This document shows positions 8,666 to 16,010 of a DNA stretch of 18,894 nucleotides, one piece after another. The notes under the pieces were generated by a model. That model ran no database searches, had not been told where the DNA came from, and saw nothing but the letters and a program-made list of their open reading frames with translations. Source of the DNA: JBBDIM01 sp040880405 (lineage in GTDB: Bacteria > Planctomycetota > Planctomycetia > Pirellulales > Pirellulaceae); contig JBBDIM010000141.1 in NCBI GenBank assembly GCA_040880405.1, forward strand, positions 1 through 18,894, in the 5' to 3' direction. Within the stretch, counting starts at the first letter, position 1; each line of letters starts with the position of its first letter. A program made the translations under genes and the position numbers.

Positions 8666-8939
8666 GCATCTTTTCTCCCCCTGCCGGGCTGCCCAATTGA
8701 GAATCTTTTACCCCTCTTCTAGTTTTTTCTTGGCCGCCCCTCGGCCAGGTGGTTTGCCCATTCGGGGGTCGTACCGGTTGTGGTGTTGGGCCCGTTTTAG
8801 GCCTTGTGAGCGCTGTATCTTGTGGACCCCCGATTGGGGAAACGCGCGGCCAAGCGGCCGAGAATTTTAAAACCGCAGCCGAGTCCCTCTTTCCTTAATT
8901 AGCTCTTACGGCCAACAAGGGAAAACACCAGGACCTAAG
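8663..8939 (+). repeat. 277-bp 3' element, right copy; candidate structured RNA
   Basis: This copy starts at the recQ stop codon and reads in the same sense as recQ. Possible structures in that sense are as follows. Hairpin 8732-8746 pairs GGCCG with CGGCC. Hairpin 8789-8803 pairs GGCC with GGCC around a 7-nt loop. Hairpin 8828-8839 is CCCC-GATT-GGGG. Hairpin 8847-8860 is CGGCC-AAGC-GGCCG. A terminal stem joins 8890-8896 to 8917-8923. A 9-bp long-range helix joins 8762-8770 to 8825-8833 and competes with the CCCC-GATT-GGGG hairpin. Substitutions between copies at 8747, 8803 and 8892 all keep pairing (A to G, C to T, T to C opposite T, G and G). The longest antisense frame of the left copy (91-288) meets a TAA here, so the element is probably non-coding. 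Confidence 0.9.
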
Positions 8940-9387
8940 CTACCCCCATTTTGGTGTTTTTTCCTTGGCCGCGCGGCCAAGGGCTTGTGGATCCCACACG
9001 AGATCCTTTGCGCCGGGGATTTTGTGATCCTTTGCACAGTTCCGTACACCCCGAATTTTCAAAGAGCCTGACCCATTCTATCCGACCGTTCGCGAAGCCC
9101 ACGGACTCACCCAGGTAGACTTTTCCATCGCACATTTGCCGAGTGTGACGACGAGCCCCGAACCTAGTGTCGCTTGCACGCTGCCATCGCTCGCCGTATC
9201 TTGGCAATCTCTTGTCGAGCTGGGTGCTGGGGGAGAATAAGTGGAGCAGCACTTCCGTCCATCGCTCAGCGGTAGCTGGGGTGTTGCGGGCGTTACCCAA
9301 CCCTTTCCGCGTGTCCCTGACGACAAGCCATGCCCCGTATGTGTGCCAATTTGCGCGTGTGCAACCCGATGTCCGGCGAGGTGATCA
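8940..9387. other. Intergenic region with palindrome and short direct repeats; no clear gene
   Basis: I recognise no gene in these 448 bp. A minus-strand frame of 121 codons (8935-9300) has a run of unremarkable composition and no family signature. The region holds the 20-bp palindrome at 8963-8982. It also holds two copies of GATCCTTTGC (9002-9011 and 9026-9035, 24 bp apart). The Shine-Dalgarno sequence of the next gene is at 9378-9384. Confidence 0.55.
8963..8982. repeat. Perfect 20-bp palindrome CCTTGGCCGCGCGGCCAAGG
   Basis: The palindrome lies 24 bp beyond the end of the right 277-bp element and follows a T-rich run (8955-8962). As RNA it could form an 8-bp stem with a small loop. It may be a terminator-like hairpin, a protein-binding site or part of a larger repeat. 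Its core TTGGCCGCGCG also occurs inside the 277-bp element (93-103 in the left copy), which hints at shared origin. Confidence 0.6.
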
Positions 9388-10683
9388 TTGCTTTATCGAC
9401 GATTGATTTTGATCGCGATCGCCGTGTGCCTTCCCGTGGTAATTTTCGCATTGCTGCCCCACGTTCCCGGACTGCGGCCGCAACCGGAGATTTTTTCAGC
9501 GGGGACATCGTACCCTTCTTCGCCGCTTAAGTTCGAGTTTCGGGAGCTAGGGGCACCGGTCGTTGGATTGCCGCTCGTTACCAACGTCAAGATCCTTGAT
9601 TTCGACGGTGACGGGCAGAACGAGATCGTCGCCTGCGACGCCCTCGGGAACCGCATCTTGCTGCTGAAGCGGCAAGCGGATGAAACGTGGGAGGAATCGG
9701 TATTGATCGCCGATGTCTCGGTTCCCGCCCATGCGACCGTGGTAGATATCAATCAGGATGGCGAGCTCGACGTGCTGGTCGCGGTGCTCGGCAATATCAT
9801 GCCCGATGACGGGGTCATCGGACGTGTGGAGCTTTTTGAACGACAGGGTGACACGTTCGTGCGGCATGTGCTCCTCGATAATGTCCGCCGCGTGGCCGAT
9901 GTGCAGGTGGGGGACTTCAACGGCAACGGGAGATTGGATGTCGCGGTGGCTGTGTTCGGGTATGCCAGGGGATCGGTGCTGTGGCTAGAGAACCTCGGCG
10001 ATTTTGAATTTCGCGAGCACATCCTCCTCAGTGCCCCGGGGGCGATTCACGTCCCGGTGGGAGATTTCGATCAAGATGGCGATCTCGATATCATGGCCAT
10101 CGTGACGCAGGATGAAGAGGAGCTGTGGGGGTTTGAAAATCAAGGGGATGGGTCGTTCAAAGCCCGGCGTTTATGGATGACATCAAACCTCGACTTGGGA
10201 GGCGCGGGCCTCGTCGCGGCAGACCTCAACGGCAATGGCAAACTCGATCTGGTGCTGCCGGCCGGTGACAATCTGGAGGACTTCGACGCCTATCCGCAGC
10301 CCTATCACGGTTGTTACTGGTTTGAAAACCAAGGGGACTGGGACTTCGAAATCCACCGGATAAGCGATCTGGGTGGGACCTACGCCGCCGGAGTCGCCGA
10401 TATGAACAATAGCGGCCATCAGGATGTCGTGCTGGTAAGTTTAACCAACAATTGGTTGGAACCGGAAAACGCGAGTGTGATCTGGCTGGAGAATGACGGC
10501 CAACAGAATTTCACACCCTGGCAAATCGCTTCCACGCCGCTGCATCTGGTCACCGTCGCGGTTGGCGATCTCGACGGTGACGGCCGTCCCGATATTGTGT
10601 CAGGCAGCCTCAATGTGCGGCGACCTCACCAAAATCTGGGACGAATTTCAGCTTGGCTGAATACGGGAGGGGAAGGCCGATGA
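9388..10683 (+). CDS. Membrane-anchored FG-GAP/VCBS seven-bladed propeller protein
   Basis: The 431-aa product has an N-terminal hydrophobic segment (about residues 5-24), so it is anchored or secreted. Seven calcium-binding-type loops follow: DFDGDG (71), DINQDG (120), DFNGNG (176), DFDQDG (226), DLNGNG (279), DMNNSG (338) and DLDGDG (394). Their spacing of roughly 49-59 residues predicts a seven-bladed beta-propeller, usually a binding or adhesion scaffold; no catalytic residues are apparent. The start is TTG at 9388: an in-frame TGA lies two codons upstream and GAGGTGA sits at ideal spacing. The stop overlaps the ATG of the TPR gene (ATGA), so the two are translationally coupled. Ligand and function are unknown. 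Confidence 0.88.
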   Translation: MLYRRLILIAIAVCLPVVIFALLPHVPGLRPQPEIFSAGTSYPSSPLKFEFRELGAPVVGLPLVTNVKILDFDGDGQNEIVACDALGNRILLLKRQADETWEESVLIADVSVPAHATVVDINQDGELDVLVAVLGNIMPDDGVIGRVELFERQGDTFVRHVLLDNVRRVADVQVGDFNGNGRLDVAVAVFGYARGSVLWLENLGDFEFREHILLSAPGAIHVPVGDFDQDGDLDIMAIVTQDEEELWGFENQGDGSFKARRLWMTSNLDLGGAGLVAADLNGNGKLDLVLPAGDNLEDFDAYPQPYHGCYWFENQGDWDFEIHRISDLGGTYAAGVADMNNSGHQDVVLVSLTNNWLEPENASVIWLENDGQQNFTPWQIASTPLHLVTVAVGDLDGDGRPDIVSGSLNVRRPHQNLGRISAWLNTGGEGR

Positions 10684-12059
10684 TCTATGCGATTCGGATC
10701 GTGGTGATCGTCATTGTCCTGGAGGTGGTGGTCGGTGCCGCACTCCTGGGTTGGCGCGCTTGGCGGTTGGTGCCGCAGGTACCCGATGTGGAATTGAACG
10801 ATCCCCTGATTATGCCCCAGCTTCGTGACCTGGCTCGAGCAGCGGAGTTTGGGACTTCCGACGATTGGAGGCTGCTCGGCGAAGGCCTGCTCGGGAAAGG
10901 CTTTTACGCACATGCGGAGCAGGCCTTTCGAGAATCGCTCCGGCTGGACCCGCACAATTTCCACGCGCAGTTCGGGCTGGCCTTCAGCCTCGATCGCACC
11001 GGGCGGATGCGGGAAAGCACCCTTGAGTATCGGAAGGTGTCCCAGCTTCGAGCACGATCACCCGACCAGGAGATGCTCAAGTATCACGCGTTGTATGCGT
11101 TGGGACGCAACGCCTTAAGGCTGGAGAACCTTGTCGAGGCCGAAGAATGGTTTCGGCAAAATCCCGGTTTTCCCCCGGCCGAATATCAACTGGCCAAGCT
11201 CCTCATTCGCTCTGGCCGAGTGGACCAGGCCCTGCCGATCATCGAGCGGAACCTGGCCGAAATTCCCTACTCGCTGGAATTTCACTTGCTCGACCATCGA
11301 GCCAATCTCGCGCGGAATCGGCCGCGGGCCGCGTTTGAGGCGGAAGCGAGGATGGAACGTTCCGCCACGCTGGTCTCGATGAACTTCAATACCGATTATG
11401 TTGGGCCGCTGATGATGCGAACCGGCATCCGGCCGCTGCTGCAAGAATTGGGGGAGGTTTCGACCGGGGATGATTTAGATCGGATCGAACAGCGGTGCGT
11501 GGAAATCAAGACGTTGCTAGGAGACGCGCCGGTCTTCACCGCACGGCACGTCGACGATTTGTTGGTGGATGTGGCCCTGCGGAAGAAGCAACCGGAGCTG
11601 GTTCTCGATCGAATTGCGGTAATTCGCAAAGGTGGACGTGAGGATGCCTTGCTGCTGGAATCGGAAGGAGACGCCCGGCAGATGCTGGGGCAGTCGGAGA
11701 AGGGGGCTTTGGCGTGGAACCGCGCGTTAACCCTGACCCCCAGCATTCCCCTCCACCAAAAACTGGCCAGGTATTACGCAGAGGAGGAGTCCGATCTCCG
11801 AGACTTGCACCTCGGTCGAGCGGCACTGCTGCGGGGAATCGAGCGGTATCGCGATAATCGCCTTGAGGAGGCGATCGCGCCCTTCCTGGAAGCGACCGAG
11901 AAAAACCCCGCGGACCCGGATCCTTGGTTCTATTTGGGTGAAATGCACTTCCATTTAGGGAGACCGGAGCAGGCCGCGGCCGCCTATCGGGAGTGTCTCG
12001 AAAGAAAGCCTGGGCATGGCCGAGCGGCCGCGAAGTTAGCCCATATCGAGGGAGCCTAA
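10680..12059 (+). CDS. Membrane-anchored tetratricopeptide-repeat (TPR) protein
   Basis: This is a 459-aa protein counted from ATG 10680, which overlaps the TGA of the propeller gene and has GGGAGGGGA upstream. An earlier in-frame TTG (10653) is less likely. Residues 3-26 form a single hydrophobic helix (IYAIRIVVIVIVLEVVVGAALLGW-like), then the rest is soluble and helical. TPR-like units are clear near residues 70-115 (FYAHAEQAFRESLRLDP) and at the C-terminus (EEAIAPFLEATEKNPADPDP and EQAAAAYRECLERKPGHG); the middle is more diverged. TPR arrays bind proteins, so the obvious hypothesis is that it holds the coupled FG-GAP protein or its partners at the membrane. No enzymatic motif is seen. Confidence 0.9.
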   Translation: MIYAIRIVVIVIVLEVVVGAALLGWRAWRLVPQVPDVELNDPLIMPQLRDLARAAEFGTSDDWRLLGEGLLGKGFYAHAEQAFRESLRLDPHNFHAQFGLAFSLDRTGRMRESTLEYRKVSQLRARSPDQEMLKYHALYALGRNALRLENLVEAEEWFRQNPGFPPAEYQLAKLLIRSGRVDQALPIIERNLAEIPYSLEFHLLDHRANLARNRPRAAFEAEARMERSATLVSMNFNTDYVGPLMMRTGIRPLLQELGEVSTGDDLDRIEQRCVEIKTLLGDAPVFTARHVDDLLVDVALRKKQPELVLDRIAVIRKGGREDALLLESEGDARQMLGQSEKGALAWNRALTLTPSIPLHQKLARYYAEEESDLRDLHLGRAALLRGIERYRDNRLEEAIAPFLEATEKNPADPDPWFYLGEMHFHLGRPEQAAAAYRECLERKPGHGRAAAKLAHIEGA

Positions 12060-12089
12060 CGCCAGGTCGATCGAACGATTCATGCGCAT

Positions 12090-12192
12090 CGTAGCCACGC
12101 TTGCCAAAAGCGTGGGGGAACCGCTTTTTCGTTTGGGGAGCAGGGGATGGCGTACTCGCACTTCTCCCACGCTCTTCGCGAGCGTAGCTACG
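12090..12192. repeat. REP-like double-hairpin element
   Basis: Two 27-bp arms (12090-12116 and 12166-12192) are inverted with 23 of 27 positions matching. Each arm is itself a hairpin: CCACGCT/AGCGTGG at 12095-12115 and ACGCTC/GAGCGT at 12169-12185. This is the organisation of REP/BIME elements, which RAYT transposases mobilise. It lies 30 bp after the TPR stop and could also end or protect that transcript. Confidence 0.7.
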
Positions 12193-12290
12193 GGGTGTGA
12201 CGATTCAATCGTGAATATTCCGGTTCAAGTGAAATGTCCTGATATTCGCTGGATTATCTGTTTTTTTGTGCGGTTAAGTTTCCGCCCTAT

Positions 12291-12319
12291 TTGCCTTGTA
12301 GGGGCATCCCGCGTATATT
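12291..12319 (+). promoter_or_regulatory. Candidate sigma-70 promoter TTGCCT-N17-TATATT
   Basis: A near-consensus -35 (12291-12296) and -10 (12314-12319) with a 17-bp spacer lie in an AT-rich stretch. They would start a transcript at about 12326, roughly 75 bases before the lipoprotein ATG. The prediction uses the E. coli consensus, and planctomycete promoters are poorly defined. Confidence 0.35.
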
Positions 12320-12401
12320 GGATAGATTGATGCTGTAGTTTACTCTCTTATTCATCAGTTAAAACTTTTTCTATCTCTTTGGGAACCCAACAAGGACTAC
12401 C

Positions 12402-12806
12402 ATGACTCGACTAATGCCCGTATTTCTCCTGCTGATTGCCATGGTCGTAGGTGCTGCGGGATGCACCAGAGCCCCCTCCGATTTGCCAGAACTGGCACCT
12501 GTGAGTGGCACGGTCACGCTGGATGGGGCACCTGTGACAAATGCCTCGGTCATCTTCGAATCGGCCAACGGAACGGTAACATTTGGTAACACCGATGCCA
12601 GCGGGAAGTACGAATTGACCTACCGCGATGGCTATCAGGGTGCCGAGGTGGGGGAGAATACGGTCAAGATCGAAACAGTGCTCGACAACCCTCCCGGCGC
12701 TGGCTACAAGGATCCGATTCCCGCCAAATACAATCGGGCGACGGAGCTCAAGGTAGATGTCCAAAAGGGGCAGGAGACGCACGATTTCGAGCTAAAGTCT
12801 CGCTAA
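12402..12806 (+). CDS. Small lipoprotein with carboxypeptidase-regulatory-like fold
   Basis: The 134-aa product has a signal peptide ending in a GAAGC lipobox with C21. The mature part begins with PVSGTVTLDGAPVTNASVIFES and a later TDASGKYEL, the pattern of the carboxypeptidase-regulatory-like / transthyretin-type beta-sandwich. Small lipoproteins of this kind often sit beside DUF1559 genes in planctomycetes (family knowledge). The ATG has AAGGA seven bases upstream. It lies 172 bp before the first DUF1559 gene on the same strand. Its exact role is unknown; it is presumably an outer-membrane or periplasmic structural or binding protein. Confidence 0.85.
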   Translation: MTRLMPVFLLLIAMVVGAAGCTRAPSDLPELAPVSGTVTLDGAPVTNASVIFESANGTVTFGNTDASGKYELTYRDGYQGAEVGENTVKIETVLDNPPGAGYKDPIPAKYNRATELKVDVQKGQETHDFELKSR

Positions 12807-12978
12807 TGGTCCCCTTGGGGAGCGATGTTTCGACAAGCCTCTAAGCATTAAAAGGTTACGAGTGGCGGCGGATTGGTTGCCCCCTCGGCGGCGTTTCATC
12901 CGTCTGTCTCGTACGCACCTTTGCGGCGTTTGATCTCATTCGTTTTACCCCCATCCTTAAACCCCCCAGGTATCGTTT

Positions 12979-13938
12979 ATGACTTCACGAAATTCCCATT
13001 ATTCCTATCGGCCTTCTGGCTTCACGCTGGTGGAACTGTTGGTGGTGATCGCCATTATCGGCGTTTTAGTGGCACTGCTTCTGCCTGCTGTCCAGCAGGC
13101 CCGGGAAGCCGCCCGGCGGATGAGCTGTTCCAACAACCTGAAGCAAATTGGTCTGGCCCTGCACAACTACCACGACACCCATAACGCTTTCCCGGCCGGG
13201 TTCGTCGATACGAATCCGGATCATGCCGCTGACAGCGAGCAGGGCCCGGAAGGCAACATCAATGGACTGGCGTGGTCGGCCATGGTACTTCCCTTCATGG
13301 AACAGTCGGCCCTCTATGACCAAATTCGTACGCAAACTGGTGGTTTTGGTCGGCACTGGAACCACGGCGGTACGATTGACGCGGCAACGGTCGGTCTGGA
13401 AGCGTACAGTTGCCCTTCCGATACCATGCCGCTGCTCAATTCCGGGCGCAGCGGGTTTGGCAAAACCAACTACAAGGCGAATGCCGGTACCAAGGCCGCG
13501 AATGACAAGCTCGGCGTTTTGTGGGCTGCCTCGAATACGAGAATTCGCGATATCACCGATGGAACCTCCAACACGATGATGGTGGTGGAAAGCTCGGCCA
13601 CGGCGGATGGGGGCAATCAATTGAACTGTGGTGGCGAACGCTGTGAATTTAAAGGGGGCTTGTGGATCGGAGGACGTTACTATGGAGACGCTGAGGGCTG
13701 GCATCCGGGGATCAATTCGCATGACGTATTGAGTTTTGGTGGCGGAGACACGAACAATATGCTCGGTCGATCAACCGCAACCTGGGCTCACGACTGGATC
13801 AATAACAGCACCCACCCCGGCGGCTTGATGTCCGTTCAATGCGATGGCTCGGTTCGCTTTGTACAGGAGACGATTGACATGAACACCTACCGCAGGTTGC
13901 GCGATCGTCGGGATGGTGAAGTGGTGGGTGAGTGGTAG
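12979..13938 (+). CDS. DUF1559 prepilin-like protein, paralogue 1
   Basis: This 319-aa type IV pseudopilin-like protein has a short leader with the prepilin cleavage motif G14-FTLVE and a hydrophobic helix up to about residue 36. The family block SCSNNLKQIGLALHNYHDTH follows, and the C-terminal H-x9-DG motif is present (HPGGLMSVQCDGSV). Cysteines near SCPSD and NCGGERC may form disulphides. The family is highly expanded in Planctomycetota and is thought to be exported by a type II secretion/pilus-like route; its function is not established. The ATG has only a weak AGG upstream. It is closely similar to the second copy at 14577-15524, indicating duplication. Confidence 0.93.
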   Translation: MTSRNSHYSYRPSGFTLVELLVVIAIIGVLVALLLPAVQQAREAARRMSCSNNLKQIGLALHNYHDTHNAFPAGFVDTNPDHAADSEQGPEGNINGLAWSAMVLPFMEQSALYDQIRTQTGGFGRHWNHGGTIDAATVGLEAYSCPSDTMPLLNSGRSGFGKTNYKANAGTKAANDKLGVLWAASNTRIRDITDGTSNTMMVVESSATADGGNQLNCGGERCEFKGGLWIGGRYYGDAEGWHPGINSHDVLSFGGGDTNNMLGRSTATWAHDWINNSTHPGGLMSVQCDGSVRFVQETIDMNTYRRLRDRRDGEVVGEW

Positions 13939-14047
13939 CTTACGTCTCTGCGCTCTCAGCGTCTCTGCGTTTCAACTTCTTTTAATCCGACCGTCATACT
14001 CCGGACGCTGCTTCGTGTCTTAGTGGGATTAAAAGCCGCTTTTTAAA

Positions 14048-14182
14048 TCTCTCGCAAAGCCGCAAAGCCGCAAAGGGGTTTAATTGTCCAGGTCTTTGAT
14101 ATTTTTCGTCGCTTCCAGGCAATGATCTAATCAGAAAACCTACACACCCGATCAACGCTCCTCTTTGCGCCTTTGCGAGAGA
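14048..14182. repeat. Inverted repeat with 20-bp arms (TCTCTCGCAAAG type)
   Basis: Arms 14048-14067 and 14163-14182 are inverted copies with one mismatch, separated by 95 bp of AT-richer DNA. The left arm is followed by one more GCCGCAAAG unit. The size and arms resemble a small MITE or an interspersed repeat. From memory, similar CTTTGCG-rich repeats are scattered in planctomycete and cyanobacterial genomes. Confidence 0.6.
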
Positions 14183-14250
14183 AATTCTTTCTTATAAGCG
14201 ATGCAATTCCGGCCGGGTGGCACTGTCGTTGGCCGGAAAATTCCGTGTGC

Positions 14251-14269
14251 CACTGGCATCTTGCCAGTG
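14251..14269. repeat. Hairpin CACTGGCA-TCT-TGCCAGTG
   Basis: A perfect 8-bp stem with a 3-nt loop, flanked by GTGC and CCTGG. I believe this sequence type is a common interspersed palindrome in planctomycetes (memory, not checked). No T-run follows, so it is not a typical intrinsic terminator. Confidence 0.6.
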
Positions 14270-14576
14270 CCTGGAACTGCGATTCGAGCCTGTCTCCTTC
14301 TCGGGTTATAAGGGGAGGGAATTTTGCAATTTTGCAGAATTCTTATTGAATATAAACGTGATATCTGATACAGTAATTGCATTCCTTATCCCCAGTGGTA
14401 ACGACGAAGTGCCGCGCGTGACCGCTAGTTCTCCGTGGTCATTGGATTCTCGGCCTTTTCGTCGTGTTTAGCCAATTGCCCACGGATCTCAATGTTTGTA
14501 AGCAACGGCAGTGTCTGTGCTTAAGTGGGGTCATTACCCGTTTGTTTTCGTAAATATCCGCGTAAGGAGCGACCCA

Positions 14577-15524
14577 ATGAATTTCCCAACAAACCCATCT
14601 CGCAAGACAGGCTTTACGCTGGTCGAGTTACTGGTGGTCATCGCCATCATCGGGGTCTTGGTAGCTCTTTTGCTGCCGGCCGTTCAGCAGGCCCGAGAAG
14701 CCGCCCGGCGGATGCAATGCTCGAACAACCTAAAGCAGATCGGCCTAGCGCTGCACAACTACCACGACACCCATAACAACTTCCCGGCTGGCTACATCGA
14801 CACCAATCCCGCTTTTGACACCACGGAGCATACCCCGGAGGAGAATATCAATGGCTTGGCTTGGTCGGCGATGATACTTCCCTTCATCGAGCAACCGGCG
14901 ATCTTTGAACAACTCCGTACGCAGACTGGTGGCTTTGGTAGGCATTGGGCGCACGGGACGGTCGCCGAGGTCTCGAGAATTGGTATTGAGGCCTACAGTT
15001 GTCCGTCCGACTCGATGCCGTTGATCAACAACAAACGGGGAGATTATGGCAAAACCAATTACAAGGGCAACACGGGAACCGCCGCGGCAACTAACCTCCA
15101 CGGCGTTTTGCTGCCGGGCAGACATATCAAAATCCGGGACATTCTCGATGGAACTTCCAACACGGTGATGGTTGCCGAGGCTTGTGGAACAGCCGAAGGC
15201 GGCGGCCAGCTTAACTGTGGGGGAGAACTCTGTGACTTCAATGCGGGATTGTGGATTGGTGGTCGTTATGTTGGCAGTTCGACGGGTTGGGGCTCCGGAG
15301 TTCAAGCTGAGGATGTCCTGTCATTCGGAGGAACGCCTGCGGTGATGATCAATCGCTCCACTGCCAACTGGGGAGACAGTTGGAACAATAGCAGCATGCA
15401 TCCTGGTGGGATCATGGTGGTTTTGTGCGATGGTTCGGTCAAGTTCCTGCCGGAAACGATCAACGACACGACCTATTTTCGGCTCCGAGACCGGCAAGAT
15501 GGCTTGGTGATTGGGGAATACTAA
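14577..15524 (+). CDS. DUF1559 prepilin-like protein, paralogue 2
   Basis: This 315-aa protein is counted from ATG 14577, which has AAGGAG eight bases upstream. An upstream in-frame start (14511) would add 22 residues before the leader and is unlikely. It has the same architecture as paralogue 1: prepilin motif GFTLVELL, hydrophobic helix, QCSNNLKQIGLALHNYHDTH block, SCPSD and NCGGELC cysteines, and C-terminal H-x9-DG (HPGGIMVVLCDGSV). The N-terminal 70 residues are nearly identical between the copies and the rest is clearly similar (by eye about two thirds identical). The divergence in the middle suggests that the binding surface, not the export signal, has changed. It probably has its own promoter after the repeat-rich spacer. 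Confidence 0.94.
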   Translation: MNFPTNPSRKTGFTLVELLVVIAIIGVLVALLLPAVQQAREAARRMQCSNNLKQIGLALHNYHDTHNNFPAGYIDTNPAFDTTEHTPEENINGLAWSAMILPFIEQPAIFEQLRTQTGGFGRHWAHGTVAEVSRIGIEAYSCPSDSMPLINNKRGDYGKTNYKGNTGTAAATNLHGVLLPGRHIKIRDILDGTSNTVMVAEACGTAEGGGQLNCGGELCDFNAGLWIGGRYVGSSTGWGSGVQAEDVLSFGGTPAVMINRSTANWGDSWNNSSMHPGGIMVVLCDGSVKFLPETINDTTYFRLRDRQDGLVIGEY

Positions 15525-16010
15525 CGGACGGCTGAAAGCAGATGACTGCCACGGTCAAACGTAGAACTTTCAAGAGTGCCACGAGGCCCTGGGCTACGAA
15601 ACACCTAACGACTTCGAGGCCCAACACGAACTTGCACTAGGCGGTTAAAATAAGAATTCCACAGTCCACCAGTCCTGGGCCGGGGCAGCTTGGCCGAAGA
15701 TCGGGCGTTGCGTTGGCTTGGCATTCTCAGGCACAGGCAAACGATGCAGGGTGCCAATTGTTCGTGGTGCCCTTGAGTGTTCCTCTGGCGGGTCTTTGTC
15801 AACGGATATTTCTCTAGTGCGGTCCGTGCGGAGATCCGCACCCCGGTTTTTACTTGCGAGTGAGCGGGGGTGAAAGTATTCTTTAGGGTGGCTTAGTCGC
15901 CGAAATTTTGCCTGGGAAGATTCTGGAGGAGCGGTGCCTTGGGGATCTAGCCGGGCGGCGGGGCGTGGTTCTTACTTTGATTGATCTTATTTACCGGAAA
16001 AAACACCGTA
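15525..16010. other. Intergenic region upstream of the hybrid kinase
   Basis: Apart from the possible transposase relic, no gene is recognisable in these 486 bp. A GTGCGG-AGAT-CCGCAC hairpin lies at 15826-15841. It is followed after five bases by a T5 run (15847-15851), so it might terminate leftover transcription, but the gap makes this weak. The kinase promoter must lie here; I could not place it. Confidence 0.5.
15565..15648 (+). pseudogene. Possible relic of an IS3-family transposase C-terminus
   Basis: This frame opens after a TAG (15562-15564) and ends at TAA 15646-15648. It reads ECHEALGYETPNDFEAQ followed by a short tail. The HEALGYETP-type motif resembles the conserved end of IS3-family OrfB (HSSLGYxTPxEF). 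The catalytic DDE core is absent, so only a fragment is left. GAATTCCACAGTCCACCAGT (15654-15673), just downstream, could be an old IS end. The match is short and could be coincidental. Confidence 0.42.

Larger units (their letters stand above)
13939..14576. other. Repeat-rich spacer between the DUF1559 paralogues
   Basis: I recognise no gene in these 638 bp. Three kinds of repeat are present: two copies of CGTCTCTGCG (13943-13952 and 13960-13969), the inverted arms at 14048-14182, and the hairpin at 14251-14269. The Shine-Dalgarno AAGGAG of paralogue 2 is at 14563-14568. The minus-strand frame at 14152-14382 is a translation of these repeats and not a gene. Confidence 0.65.

Noticed and set aside
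5..8939. Composite transposon with the 277-bp repeats as insertion sequences
   Set aside because: Neither copy contains a transposase frame and no target-site duplication can be seen; the left flank is almost at the window edge.
8935..9300. 121-codon minus-strand gene
   Set aside because: No recognisable motif, overlaps the palindrome and repeats, and shows no plausible ribosome-binding site.
15605..15841. 78-codon minus-strand gene upstream of the kinase
   Set aside because: No motif, and it runs across the transposase relic and the 15826 hairpin.
15826..15841. Intrinsic terminator
   Set aside because: The stem is sound, but the T-run is short and begins five bases later; kept only as a note in the intergenic entry.
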